Assembly: GCA_003864495.1 (NCBI GenBank)
Contig: ML133456.1
Coordinates: 2,605,255-2,669,254 of the forward strand
DNA: 64,000 nt
Direction of reading: 5' to 3'
DNA from: Nemopilema nomurai
Taxonomy: Eukaryota; Cnidaria; Scyphozoa; Rhizostomeae; Rhizostomatidae
The position numbers were made by a program, and so were the translations under genes. This document shows positions 24,401-37,219 of this stretch, piece after piece (within the stretch, counting starts at the first letter, position 1; every line of letters starts with the position of its first letter). The notes under the pieces are model-generated. The model was not told where the DNA came from. It worked only from the letters and a program-made list of their open reading frames with translations, and made no database searches.

Positions 24401-24485
24401 TCAAAAAATGTGTGGCAGCACGTATTAGGATCCCGTGAAAAGCACCCTCGGCTGTTTGACGGCCACGACAGGAAAAAATTTGCAT
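21419..24485 (-). CDS. Unassigned Cys-rich single-pass type I membrane protein
   Basis: I do not recognise the family. Seven minus-strand exons join with every phase consistent: 24355-24485, 24038-24109, 23861-23891, 23452-23541, 23017-23130, 22739-22823, 21419-21570, giving 224 residues. The N-terminus has a signal-peptide-like core (THFLIVLIL, ~30-38). Next come a Cys cluster (KCICTLHCQC, ~55-64) and a beta-rich region ending LEGLLANTTYEIRISYP that resembles the F-G part of a fibronectin III-like fold, with one N-glycosylation sequon (NTT). A membrane helix (WMIVCYTLILLIVSFKFLVPLL) lies close to the C-terminus, followed by a short basic cytosolic tail. So it is probably an ER or cell-surface protein with the folded part outside. 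The first two exons rest only on splice phase and the signal-peptide pattern; the other five are firm. The last acceptor is duplicated. Confidence 0.7.
21571..21627. repeat. Tandem duplication containing a 3' splice site
   Basis: A 30-bp unit starting CTAAAAATTTAAAATTGAGT at 21571-21600 is repeated at 21601-21627 (27 bp of the second copy identical). Read on the minus strand, each copy ends in TTTAAATTTTTAG, i.e. an AG acceptor, directly before the last exon of the 21419-24485 gene. Confidence 0.9.
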
Positions 24486-24580
24486 TTATGCACTTCTAAG
24501 AATCAACTGGAAGTTTATCTGTGCAGTCGTCTTTTCTGAATGTTATTTTAGGGGCCATGTTTGAATCTCGTTTTGAAGTG

Positions 24581-24614
24581 AGATGGCGGGAACCAGTTCC
24601 ATTATTGGCGGGAA
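24581..24614. promoter_or_regulatory. Paired E2F-like sites upstream of the membrane-protein gene
   Basis: Two GGCGGGAA elements occur about 20 bp apart (24585-24592 and 24607-24614), separated by the palindrome GGAACCAGTTCC. TTGGCGGGAA is an E2F-type site. They lie ~100 bp upstream of the minus-strand start at 24485 and ~70 bp upstream of a possible plus-strand exon (24687), fitting a bidirectional promoter. Confidence 0.35.
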
Positions 24615-24686
24615 GAAACTGAAATCTCAGAGAATGTTTTGCAAAACTTTGGCTTAACTTGAGGCTCAACTTGGCATGCTCCCAAA

Positions 24687-24813
24687 ATGCGAAAGAAAGT
24701 TAGAAAGTACGCGAAGTTTACGAAGGCTCAAAGTGCACTCTTGATACTTTCTGCTCCAGACACAACAGTAACAAGGATCCAAGGACTACGCCCTGCCTAT
24801 TATTCATTCGAAG
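24687..24813 (+). CDS. Candidate orphan first exon (42 codons then a GT donor)
   Basis: An ATG opens a 42-codon frame starting MRKKVRKYAKFTKAQSALL and ending YYSFE before a good donor (G|GTAAAAG). It starts in the same GC-richer patch as the minus-strand gene. I could not find a following plus-strand exon that continues the frame, so it may be the first exon of an unresolved transcript or chance. Confidence 0.2.
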
Positions 24814-27014
24814 GTAAAAGTCTCAAGGTTAATTTGTGACAAAAAGGAATTTGATGAATAAGATAATAAAGTAACTTTAAGAAACCGAAGTGCGTCATCA
24901 ATCACATGATACCGTATTTGGGTATTTGAATCTCTGTACTCAATGAAACAGGAAACCATGAATCAAACCTTGGTTTGGCGAGACATTTCCACAACCATTG
25001 ACATGCCAATATCTTCTAGCGCGAGATGTTAAATAACAAATTAGCAGTTATCTACTTCCAGATTGAAGCAGATCATTTGCAGACGTCAGCTTATCATCTG
25101 TGCTCAAGGAGATACACAACCAAAACAATCGGCAAACATTTATCGCCTTTTGAAAACGCACTGACTGTTTATCGCCAATTCGCTCCTATATCCTTGCCTT
25201 TTTCATAGAAGCTAGGCGTTTGCAGACAATCTCTCATTTCAGAGACATTATGGTGTAAATGGGCGTCACACCCGGCCTCCTTTGTGGAGAAAGCTTAACA
25301 AATGTACATCCAATTCGAAGTCCCAGAACTTGGAATGCGGGGATATTCGAATTACCTTATTTGGAGAAGCATAGAAGGACGGAGTGGGACATTAAACTAC
25401 GGTGAATGCAAAAATACTTCTAAAGCATGATGGCGGAAGCGTTTTAATTTCGAGGCTCAATCAGTGCTCATCATTACCAATCGTCAAAGATACTGACGTC
25501 ACGCTGCCATCCCCAAATGGTCAACTTTTCGGTCACAAAACCAAGAAAAATGATTTGCCACTCTACAAGAACTTTTGATTGGGGGAAGGCAATCAAAGTA
25601 TTTGACAAATAAGAAAAAACCGATCAAATACTGAACAAGAGTTGGCCATATTTGAACGACATTAATAAGCCTGTTAGTAAATATTTACATGAAAAACATA
25701 ACTAAACCCTTTCCCTCCTTTTGGGTTTCAAGACGGAGTATAAAATAGTAAGATGGGTTGATGCTAATCGGGAAATACTAACGACAATTAACATATAAAT
25801 ATTTCTCTATTCATCTAGCAAAAGCTATCAATTACAAATCACCAGTTTTAGAGAGCCGAACAGGGCCAATCTTGCTTTCTAAAGATTATTTCTGCGTCAA
25901 ACAGACAAATGTAAATTGAGAATCCATTGAACATACGGGGAGGAAGTAAAAAGAGGCATCGAAAACTAACGAACTGAAACGATGAAAAACAGATAATGTA
26001 CATTATAACAGCACCAGGAATCCTCATAAAAATTACAAACAACATCTGGACAGCTGGTGTCATCTAGTGCTGGATTGACTTTGATAAATTCAAAAGCTAA
26101 ATATTGCACGAAAACGGGGAAAATGTCGCCCAGAGAAATGACGAAGCTCTATCTATTTAGGGCCGCAATGAACATATGACAGATTGAAACGGCAGCTGCA
26201 ATGACCACTCCATCACTAATTATTGCAAATGGAAGGGGCACAAGATCCTACACAGACTTACTGGACGTACATTCAAACAGTGGTTACACGGAAATCGCTC
26301 GGATGAACGGTGAAAATCGCGTCAGTAATTCGGTTAACTTCGGTTAACTAAACGACTGCGCTGGATGCGTTATGAAAACGCAACAGAGCAAGATCCTTGT
26401 AATGGACCTTAAAGATACACTTGATCATTCTTTAAAAAGAAAATTCACAATTTACACTCACAGAGTAGAAATCACAATCAGGTATTTAGAAAGGAAATAT
26501 AAACTAAAATACAAAAAAGTACTTATCACGTATTGCATACATCAATTTTTTGATCGGAAGCCATGTTTTGATCTTTTGAAACGTTCAAGATGCCAATCTA
26601 AAACTGCAGAACAAGAAACACTTCGTTCCCTCCATTAAGGTGGAAACCAAAATATCACGGGATCAAAAACGTCCATGTGGCCAGATCGGTAATAACTTCG
26701 CAAAAGTACCTATTGCTAGTATAGAGACAATTATAAAAATTGTGACGAAAACGCCACCATTCAACAGTTTACATTTTCAGCATCAGTTGTCACCAGCTTA
26801 TTAGAGGAAATCTTCCCCATTTCGCTTAGTTTGATTGTATGCAGCAAGCCAGTTCAAACCGATCTATTCTGCCATGATTTACCCAAGTTGCGCTTCCAGG
26901 AAGCGTTTGCGTATTGAATCTATATTCTCGCTGCGCGTTTTCCAATGCTCGTTCGAATAGTTCAGATCGCCTGCGTGACCAATAACCGCTGATTCACATT
27001 GTAACGGGCATCGC
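24814..27014. other. Intergenic, 2.2 kb
   Basis: Flank of the DRAK-type kinase 3' end. Short open frames on both strands show no recognisable domain, splice-phase support or family similarity. No repeats stand out. Confidence 0.4.
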
Positions 27015-30000
27015 TCACAATGTGCCGAATTTCACGAGCAGTTCCACCTTAAGCTCGTCCTTCTCAACCTTGGTCTTCAACTCCGCAATGTCCTCCGGCG
27101 CGTCTGCCTCCTGCTCCGACTTGGAGCCCTTGACGTGCGTCACATACAAACGGCGGTATGCCTTGCGCGGGCTCAACGGGGATCCATCGCGACTCGTTCT
27201 GCTCTTGCTCCGCAGTTCCCTCAGAGGCGTGCGAGGCATCGTGGCCAGTGCTCCGATTGCTGTGTACTCAACATGATCATTAGCTTCATCAGATGCTATG
27301 TCTCGGTCAGCAGCGGAGAAGTCTTTATCAAGCATACCGCTGAACGACTTTGGTACTGTCACTAATTCAAATTTCCTCCTGTTTGTTTGGTCAACCTGAT
27401 TGGTAAACGAAACTGTCTTTTTCCCTTCCTTTGCGTCTTTTTTGCTCAGGACTACCTTGCCTATATCAACACTTATGTCTTTCTGTTTAAACTTGTTTCC
27501 AGCTTGCAGGTTAAAATTGAATTGTAATCCCTTCGGCTGAATGTGCACATGGCCTAACTTTGTCTCGTCTAACTTTTTCTGCTTTTCAAACTTGTGTACA
27601 ATATTCTCTTTTGGCCCCGCCTTTGGTAGCACTTGGGACTCGGTGTCCTGGCGGGTTGATGCCCTGCTCTGGGATCCCTCAGCTTGCGAGACGGTAAACT
27701 GAGATTTACTGGAATCAGACGAAGCTTTCAAGTACTTCTCTGTTCTTTCTTTAACTTGCGATTCAGTGACATTTGCAGGTCGGCCTAGCTTTGGCGAATT
27801 TCTCGGACTCCTTGCTTGACGCTCCAGCTCAGCTGTTACATGTTGAGAAGCCTCGCCTTTAGCGACTTTTACAGCATTGGCGAAAAGACCTTTGTCCATT
27901 TTTGCCGTGCTCTGTGGTGTACCTTTTGGTCGACCAGCCTCGTTTTCCTTTTGTTCCGGGGCGCTTCCTTCCCATAGCTTCCTATTGGCCGAGACCGTCT
28001 GGCATGGCCCCTTGTTCAACCTGCCAGGAGGAGGTGTTTTGCCTTTGTCCGCACTTGAGTTAAATTTACTCGCCATCTGAGCTGCAATGCCTTGACGGAC
28101 GCCAAGATTTGATTTCTTAGGGTAGATCGACTTCTCTTCGGAAGGAGTGGATGGCTTGCTCCGACTCGCTAGTGGAGTGCTTTTCTCTTCTTTCTGTTTA
28201 GATTGCAGAATATTTGACGGAGTAGATGGCTGTGGTTTCGTACCTTCAGACTGGAGACTTTCTTTCTTTTCCACTTTTGATGTCTTTCTTGGAGTGGCCT
28301 TCGCTTCCTCCCGCTTACCTCTTTCCTTCTCCTCACTTGCAACACCCTTCACTTGGGGCTCAATTTCGGGTGCAGCGGCTGTCATGCTTGCCACTTCAGG
28401 TGTTGCTCTTCCAGAAGATGGGGTGCTCGAGTCTGATGATCTACTTCCCTGGGACACAAGGTTCTTTACCTCTACCTTGCCAATGTCTCTTTGAATCAGA
28501 GGAGCTTCTAGTTTTGACGGCTCCACGTAATCGACTTCATCTGCGTTAGCCTTTCTACCTGGGCCCTGACTTGGACTTTTCGACTCAAAACTATCAACAA
28601 GATTGAGGCCAGCTTTTGTCAGCTTCTCCAAATGAGCTCCCAGCTTATTATTTCTCACAACATCACTAGTCTTCCGTTTCCCCTGCAAAAGACTCTCGTC
28701 CACTGACTTTGCCTTGGCTAATGAAACTTTTCCCTCCACTTCCTCATTCAGCTCCTTATACTTACTTACTACAGAGGTTGTAGATGCTCTTGAGCTCGGC
28801 CTGTTACTCGTGTACTTTGATTTTTTAGTTTCCGTGACAGACAATCCATTACTTTTGGCATCCATTTGCAGCTGCTTTTCACCGTTCTTTTCAACTTTCT
28901 CAAAAGTCTCACTGACAGCTTTATTTGATTCCATTGAATTCTCCTTTGAATCGCTTCTATCTGCCTCACCACCTGTTAGAAAATTGTCCTTCAAAAGATT
29001 TTTGTTCTCATCCCTGGTGACACTGGTGACGTCATTGTTTGGAGCACTCTTGGGGATAGTTGTTTCCTTGTGCTCGTGCTCAGCTGTGTCAATAGAAACA
29101 TCACCGTTATCGTCCTTACAAATGAGACTGTCAATGTCGAAACCACCCACAAACGAAATCTTGGGGACCGGCAATTCAAGTGGTTCTGCTTTCAAATGAA
29201 CATTTGAGCTTTCTTCATAATTCTCTGACAAGGGACTTGGTTGCAAACTGCCATTTTCAACTGTTTTCTCGTCTCTCTCGGGTTGCTTCGCATCGTCATT
29301 CAGAGTTTGGCCTGGTTCATCGTCTTTAACAAAACTTTCTTTCTCCATTATTGCCTCCACAGGTTCCACTACTTCATTTTCATCAAGAAGCGGTTCGTCT
29401 TGGTGGACGACTTCATGCACCTTGCTCTTATTGTCATCGGCATCTGCATCGGCATCTGCATCGGCATCTGCATCGGCATCTACATCCACATCGGCATCTG
29501 CATGCACATCGGCATCGGCATCGGCATATGCATCTGCATCGGCATCTGCATGCACATCGGCATCTGCATGCACATCGGCATCTGCATGCACATCGGCATC
29601 TGCATGCACATCGGCATCGGCATCGGCATCGGCATCTGCATCGGCATCTGCATCGGCATCCACATCGGCATCTGCATCGGCCGGGAAAACGTCATCTTTG
29701 ACATCCGAATCTTCTGCATCATCTGTAGTGACGTCACCTGAGTCATCACTGGGTACAGCTTGATCTTCGTCACCCTCCGTCGAAAATACACTGTCTCCTT
29801 CGCTGTCTAGCCTCGACACGCTTTCCTCTCGAAACTTCTCGAAAGCTTCCTTGGCAATAAGGGCGGCCTCTATGTCCTGTTCTTTCACACCTTCCGACAT
29901 CTGCTTTAGCCAAGGGTGCTCTAAGCACTCTTGAGTTGTAAGTCTTTCCCTGTGTCGAAAAAAATTGCAAGATGACAATTTTGCGCAAGTCAACAAATTG

Positions 30001-33000
30001 ATTAAGATTAGCTCGCACTTATTACCTGGAAGGCATAATAAATCTCTGTGTTTGCAGTCAAATTTCCCTTTCCTAACTACTACTTTTCATTGTTATTTTT
30101 AATAGGCAGTAGCTGCTGCATGTTTTAGAGACTTTTAGACACAAGAAGTTAGAAAGAGGTAATGTAACAAGATATGAGCAATAATAAAACTTCGTCTGTC
30201 AATAAGCTGGCCAAATATGTTCATTTGCATAATGGTTCGACCTTGCTCTTTTATCGTAAAACCGCTGTCATGGAATGACAAAACAGAAGCAACAGCCCCC
30301 CCCTCGCAATACCACTGGAGCCTGGCATCTTTCATAGTCACACACACCCCCGGCTAACTTCCCTAGTATTAATTCTAGGGCATAAATCGCTTTGAGCAGC
30401 AGGCCCCTATCGAATTTTCTGTTTGAAACCCATAATAAAACAATGGATCAATGCATTCGCCTTACTTCGGGTCCTTTATGAGAAGTGATTCGATGAAATC
30501 TTTTGCTTCGTCAGATATGTCGTCAAACTCCTCCGCATCAAAATCAAAATCAACGTTCGCAATATTCGAATACGTTTCCATTACGTCATCTCCAGCAAAC
30601 GGGGATATCCCACTCAGTCTAGAACGCAAAAAGGCATTCTTGAATTCTTGAAACAACAGAACTTTAAATGGATTTGATAGTAACAATCAGTTCTAGGGAA
30701 TAAACAAATTCAATTTTCAGGAATTACCAGGCAGGACTTTTCCCGAAAAATCTGGTTGCCTTCGAGTGAAATGAATCGGGTTAATCTCTAAATTATCAAA
30801 AAAAATTGCATTCTGTATTGCTTAAATGTATCTATTTACCATGCTAGATTCATTTAGAGTAGGTTCCTTTACTAAGAAATATATTTAGCGTGACAAACAT
30901 AAAAATAAGTCAATGACGTCGTTTCAAAATCGAGCCCAATCCCCCAGAACAGCAACTGACGCTAAAAATTACAAAGGTACTTACAGCACGTAGCAAACAA
31001 CTCCAATGCTCCTGTCGAAAGATTGAAAAGATCGAATTACTTCATTGGAAAATGCAGACAACAAACGGTTTTTGGCCATCTTTGCAAACTGGAAAAATCC
31101 TATTACTGTTTGCATCGAGAACCTTAACGCTACTTCAAATATCATTTGACTAGATATGATTTCATAACTAGCCCGTTACATCTTAAAATATCAAAAACAA
31201 ATTCCATTGATAAGAATGGAAAAAATGATCAGACACGAGAGAAGAATCCTTTCCAATTCTTTCAGGATTTGTCTAATACACTAGTGACACGGAAAACACC
31301 GACAAAGTACTTCAAGGCTAACACTTAGCAAACCCTTTGATAAGGATGATGTCGAAATGGTGTAAATTTAAATGGTACGTTTCGAAACAAATATCGCAAA
31401 ATGACAAATATCTAATGCTCTCTGAAGATGTTCGCTGAGAAGTGTTTTAAAATAATCCTGCAAATAAATATCCTCAAAGCATTATCTTAAACTTCTTTCT
31501 TTTACGAAAAAACCAACCGTCTATTTCATGATTAAGAGGTCTAAATTTTTAGATCATGATGTATCTTTACAGCCAAATGAGCTCCTTCGTTGTTAGTGAC
31601 GGGAGCGAAGCTAAGGAGAATGGAACTAACCACAAATCTGCTGATATTTGAATTGCTTCGTAGGAGAGTACTTCGGGTGCTACAAAACAGTAAAAGTCAA
31701 CAATTAAAGCGCTGAAAGTATAAGCGCTGGAAAGTATAAGTGAGGTCGCTTTTCACAAACACGCACATTTGCACATAATTTCAAACAAATTTCTTAATTT
31801 TTATGAGCCCAACACTATGATTCACAATTTTTTTTGCATAACTGAGATAGAGATGAGCCTGGAGATTGACAAAGGGGAGTGGTAAGCCACGGCGTGATCC
31901 CAAGGGGCCATAAATAGAACACAGTCATTTTTGTTAGATTAAAATGGGAGTCTCAATTGGAAGTGTCCCAGAGCAGGGAGCAAAAATTGAAGTCACCTAA
32001 ATTCATAAATAAGATATTCCGAAATTAAGTTTTGGGATATTGGAAACTTGATGCTGGGTTGGGCAGCCGGTCTTCTCACTGGCTTGCTTGACGTCATCAC
32101 GCATACGCGAGAAAAAAGATCATGATCCCAAACCATTGACAATCCAAACTTAAATTGGATCAAGAGCCTTCATTGTAACTCATCTCAAAAAGCAATTGGT
32201 TTCTTTGGATCTATGTCTGCAATAATATGCTTGCACAACAAGATAATCTCCAGCAACAAAGTGGGAGAAGAAAGCTTAAATGCCCCTACCTACGTATTCT
32301 GGCGTGCCAACAATGTCGTACTGACTGTACGGAAGATCAACTCTTCGGGATAAACCAAAATCGATTAGTCGAATTTCAGGGAACCTTTGGTCGTTCTTTA
32401 ACAAAATGTTCTCAGGCTAAAACGAAGCAAAAAGGAAATATATGAAGCATAGCAAAAGCGGAAAATGCAGCTATTTGTACAGAATATCATAACATAACAT
32501 GTGGTATCAACAATAAGAAAAACAAGCCTAGCCTAGTTGTAAAATATACCGTAGTGTTAGAAAGTGTTTAAGGTTGAAGACAGCAGTGAACAAACGTAAG
32601 CAAACATTTATGAATTATGACGTATCAAGGTTTTAAGGGCATAAAACATTGGCAAAGAAGGCAATGGTTGCAAAGAGACCCTAGCCGACCCTTGGGTGAA
32701 ACATATTTTGGCCGGCAGTAGAAAGGATAAAGAGTAATTTCAAGGAGCAAAAAACTTTGGTCAATTGGCGCTGAGGTCTATGTTTTGTAACAGGATTGAT
32801 TATAAGCTAAATGGTGGTGGGCCACAGCCAATGGAGACCCACCGCATTATGACAAACAGAACGTCGAAGACATCCAAAGGTATAAACATGATTGCTATCA
32901 GCTTCTGAGCTTTTAATCAACGCATAGAGGTTTACTAAGACGGAACTGCGCAAATTGAAAATTGAAACCAGTAGCTGTTTGCAGAATGACTTTCGCAGGC

Positions 33001-36000
33001 TGGGTTTTTGGAAGTTTTCATCTTGCAAAGGCATAGTTGGAGGCCAGCAACAAGTATACTTTCATAAAATTAAATAATACAGTTGGACCTCCAGTAATCA
33101 TCCAAAAATAATACAACTGGTATTCGTATAAGCAGCAGATGGAATGAATGTTGAGGCATGCATTAGGATCATCCGAGCATCAAGAGCTGTAAGACCTCGG
33201 AGACAATACAACATACAGGTTCACAGAGACAGCAAGGCAAACTTATTACTGAAATCAAAACCAGACAAGCCAAAATTGGTGCAGACTTGGAAGAACACCA
33301 GATTTGAACTAGTATGCAAATAGAAGTTTCAAAAGTTGAGTTTATAGAATACTGATTAACACATATATAAACTATTGAAATACTATACCATACAAATACT
33401 CAACTAACCAAAATTTCTTAAAATAAAAAGTAAAAAAACGATATATAAGGGAAATTGAATCACTGTTAGTCATTTCATGCCCAAAGTCTGACTAAAATAT
33501 GACAAAAGTGGACTGCCGCAACACTTGGAATAAAAACATATGCAATAAAAAAATGAAACTAGCCATGATGGATAACTGGGCTGCAGATTCATGCAAGTTA
33601 ACAAGTCCTATATCTTTAAAATAAAACTTGCAAAATAAACTTTTGAATTAGAAGCAGATTGAGCAAGCTTTAGAGGGCTTGTGTTCAGCCATGTTCATAA
33701 AAAAGATCATTGTAAAAACATACTAAACCTAATTGCTTTTGGCGCTTTGGGAGTCAAGGCACCAATCAATGATGAGAAAGATTCATTGGATTTAAATACT
33801 GTGGTTTCCAAAGCCTTATTAGTTAATCACATTCATCTGCAAAGTTAAGCTTATGAGTTATGGCTTCATAGTACAATGTTTTTGTAAATAATATCAAAAG
33901 CATAAATGGTAATGTTCCAACTGTGACTTAAAACAGTACAACTCAGTTGCATCTTATGATATACTGTTTCATCATTTGAAAGAATTCTAATCAATTCAAT
34001 TTTCTAAAAAGAATTGAAACTAGAAACAAGTAAGATTTCAAAGAATTTATGTGTTGCCTATTTAATACCTGATTTGACAAGTTCATAAATCAAATTTTGT
34101 CGAGGGTTGCCAATGCAAAAGTCATAGCTAAATATGGTGTTTCCTTTTAGTAAAACATAATTGCATTTGCTTAATTCAAATCAGTACTATCAACTAGAAA
34201 TTCATGAAATACAAAAACAAAAAGACCGTGAGAAAATTGAGAAGATCAAAATGAAAAAGGACAAATTTTTGTAGCCTTCACAAACAAAAAAGGATCTAGA
34301 TTGTACAAAAATGTTGATAAAAGATGTTAGGTATCTAAATTTTTGCATTAGATTAGAAACTAGAATTGCTTTGCAATCTTTATCCTTCAAATGCTACGGT
34401 ACAGTTAAAAACATAAATGATTCATGAGTTAGGCTCAGAGGTTATAAGAATTCCAAGTAAAAAGTTAAAGGTACCTTTAAATCAAGGTGCACCACATGGT
34501 TATCATGCAAGTACATGGCTGCTTGGACAATTTGGTATATCAAGGAGCAGATTTCCTTTTCTGTTCGAACTGACTCCACTTCCAAGCAATGTTTGTGTAG
34601 ATCACCACCAGCCGCACTATAAAAGGGTTGCATATAAATACAATGCCTTATTTATGGAAAAAGGGAAATTTCGTCAAATAATATTCAGTCTTGTTTAAAT
34701 GTGAGAACTTGTAGGAACTGGTTTAAAATTTGTGACTCCAATTGATAAAAGAAGCTACTGAAGCATCTAGTTAAGATACTTAAATTTTGATAGATTTTTA
34801 GGTAAATTATCAAGGAATTACAGAAAGAAAGAGGTTCAAAAGTAGAAAGAAAGTTTGCAAGAAATATTTTGAGTCATTGCCTATTGTGTCTCCCACTTTC
34901 AAATGCAAAAATCTGAAGCTGGGTATGTTGTGTTGACTGTGTCAACTGAGCAAGAGAAGTGAGCCCCTAGCCCATTCTGAGGAAAATTCATTTTGGTATC
35001 CAGCGCTAAGATTTTAACTATAAAATATACATTAAATGTATTAAAATAAGACAAAAATTTGGTTTTTCAATTGGAACTCAAACCATAAAGAAGATAAGCT
35101 CAGCTTGTTAGAAAAAAGGTGTGATACCTAGTGCAGAATTCATGTGACGCAATGGAAACATATAAATAAAGCCGGTTTTCCCAAACTGCTACTGGTTTTT
35201 TCTGCGCATCAACTTTATAATTTCTTCTAAGGTTATTGACAAAATAGGCCTTTATCCTGAAGTAACTGAATGGGCAGAGAGGCCAAATCAGTTGCTTAGA
35301 CAGGCAGTTCAAATCAGTTTAATTGGCAAAGTCAGCTAGTGCACTTAAAATCGAAATAACTTACTACTCCAGGATTAGTATCATTTCACTTCTTGTTTCA
35401 AAAACATCATACAGCTTCACTAGTTTTGGATGATCTGAGGTGTGAAGAATATCTATTTCTAGCAACAACTGCTCTCTCCCCCTGCGGCCAGCTCTTGCTT
35501 TTCGAATGCATTTAGCTGCAAAGACTTCCCCAGTAGAAATTTTCAGACATCTTTTTACCACTGCAAATCTCCCCCTATAAAGTAAAAGATTTCAAATAAG
35601 TAACATAAAATGAATTACTAAATATTCAGGTCAAATGTAACTGTCAGGTTCCTTCTGTGAAATTACCTTATTTAAAACATAATTGCAAGAATAAATCTAA
35701 TTTTTCTAAATAATGATCATCTTTGCTGCATATCAATTTTTCATTTGCAACAATCTGATGCTTGCTTTTCATTTTTTGAATGCTGATAACATTGAAGTGA
35801 AAAACTAGACTTAAACCATGAAAGATTTTTTCAACCAATTTTACTCAATTTTGTAACACAAACGTTTTAAAAAAAGCTCTGAATTGAAGATTAATCACTC
35901 TCAATTGGGTTCACGATTTTTATCTTGTAAAGAAGTAGAGGTTAAAGAACCAGTGAGGCAAACAAAATAACTACCTGTTCAAATTATGAGGCACTTCTGA

Positions 36001-37219
36001 TTATTATCTTGGGTTTATTTCACTATCAAGGTTACTTATAATCTCGAGAATATCTTACTTTGAACAAAGAATAACCCTTTATGTGCTATTTATTTGCTCA
36101 CAAAAATCTATGGCATTCAAGAAATCGTTGAATGGATCGTTATCTGATCCACATTGTTTCTGTCAAAGACCAAATTTCGATTACCCTGATTTACACTGTT
36201 CAAAATTTTGCAAGAAGAGGAAGCCAAAATATTGACTAAAACTTAAATAAGGAAGGAAAAAACGAATCCCTACTGTATCACACAGACGTAGTTGAATTTT
36301 TTCTGCCAAAACTTCAAAACGGGCTCCTAACATGAAATTGTTCACACTAAACTAATTGCTATGCCGATTCTTTTTCTGAATTAAATTTTTAAACTCGAGT
36401 GCAGGATGAAATTATTTATTATAAGATTAATTGACTGGATTGATCAGTTGAGGAAAATGTTACATTTACAATCACAAAAGGCCGAATATGTGTATCCCAA
36501 CACAGAGGCAAGTTTGTTCCCCCTGGAAACGAGACATTTCACTGGCGGAGAGTGCTGTATCTAAGGAACGACGGAGGTAGCACGAACTGTAATAATCTGT
36601 TTGTTTCCTTGTTTGTTTAAAAGAATTTGGCTTAGGCCATATAATCCCTTCTTGTGTCTACATGAGTGATTAGAGCCCAAAAAGTAACAGCTAGAAATAA
36701 AAAACAAGACCTCTAAACCTTTACTCCTGTAGCGATTTCACCAAAGGATAATGCGTATCAAAATACCAACGCCCGATTTCTGATTTGAAATTCAAACTTG
36801 CTGTTGGTCGAAATCCCAATAACATTAGAGTAATCAATCTCAAGCCGCCTTAAGTCAAATTTCAAACATCCATTTAAGTTAAGGAGCATGAAGAATTTTC
36901 TCCGTACAAGTCCGGTAAAGACCTACCCAATAACCCGGCAAAACGCACCCTCCTTGCCTTCATATTATCCAGACGGTAGGGAGGCATTCCAAACAGATGT
37001 CAGTTCGTTACAATTCAAGACAATTTTGGAAGCAAGTGTTAAAATAAACCCTGGTTCAACATGCTCCATTTCGAAGGAGACTAGGACAGAAAACAGATGT
37101 ACAATGGTTGGGAAAAAGCTATCACCAGTTTTAAAAATGTACGGCGGCAAAACCTACCTCCCTAACTCTTCTTTCACTTCGTAGTAATCAGTGAGCGGCT
37201 CTGTTCTAATAAGTGCCAT
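27015..37219 (-). CDS. DRAK: DAP-kinase-related Ser/Thr kinase (DRAK/STK17 type) with ~960-residue tail
   Basis: Apoptosis/cytoskeleton-linked Ser/Thr kinase of the DAPK family. Eight minus-strand exons: 37158-37219, 35365-35574, 34475-34616, 32290-32416, 31631-31679, 30985-31011, 30466-30618, 27015-29949; all phases join to 1234 residues. Kinase domain ~13-272: Gly loop [10 protein letters not shown] (19-28), ATP Lys in AAK (K42), basic-loop-like [11 protein letters not shown] (45-55), YAAGGDL, HLDLKPEN (D136), DFG (157-159), GTPEYVAPE, PFAGDD. HLDLK instead of HRD and the YAAGG hinge fit DRAK/STK17 best. Vertebrate DRAKs end near 370-414 residues. Here one 2.9 kb exon adds a low-complexity Ser/Lys/Glu-rich tail with an Asp-Ala repeat at 347-427 and a basic SR/SP-rich patch before the end. 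No ankyrin, death or calmodulin domain is visible. Start: the only Met in exon 1 giving a normal N-lobe. Confidence 0.9.
29439..29681. repeat. Hexanucleotide minisatellite coding Asp-Ala repeats inside DRAK exon 8
   Basis: About 40 imperfect copies of GGCATC/TGCATC (plus strand) spelling alternating Asp-Ala, with periodic VHADAD and single Tyr/Val variants, i.e. residues 347-427 of the kinase. Higher-order blocks of ~18 bp recur near the centre. The unit carries no stop in any frame, so spurious open frames (His-Arg, Ser-Ala, Gly-Ile, Met-Pro/Gln) appear on both strands here. Confidence 0.95.
32417..34474 (-). other. DRAK intron 3 (2.06 kb)
   Basis: AT-rich intron between the HLDLK exon and the PENILL exon. 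I see no further exon, gene or repeat that I can support. Confidence 0.5.

Noticed and set aside
27022..29199. Several 60-160 codon plus-strand frames
   Set aside because: Antisense shadows of the 2.9 kb DRAK exon.
29241..29763. Long plus-strand frames rich in His-Arg, Ser-Ala or Gly-Ile
   Set aside because: They are by-products of the stop-free hexamer repeat on the strand opposite to the DRAK coding exon; no independent gene evidence.
30231..30245. GGTTCGA resembling a tRNA T-loop
   Set aside because: No D-arm, anticodon stem or acceptor pairing around it.
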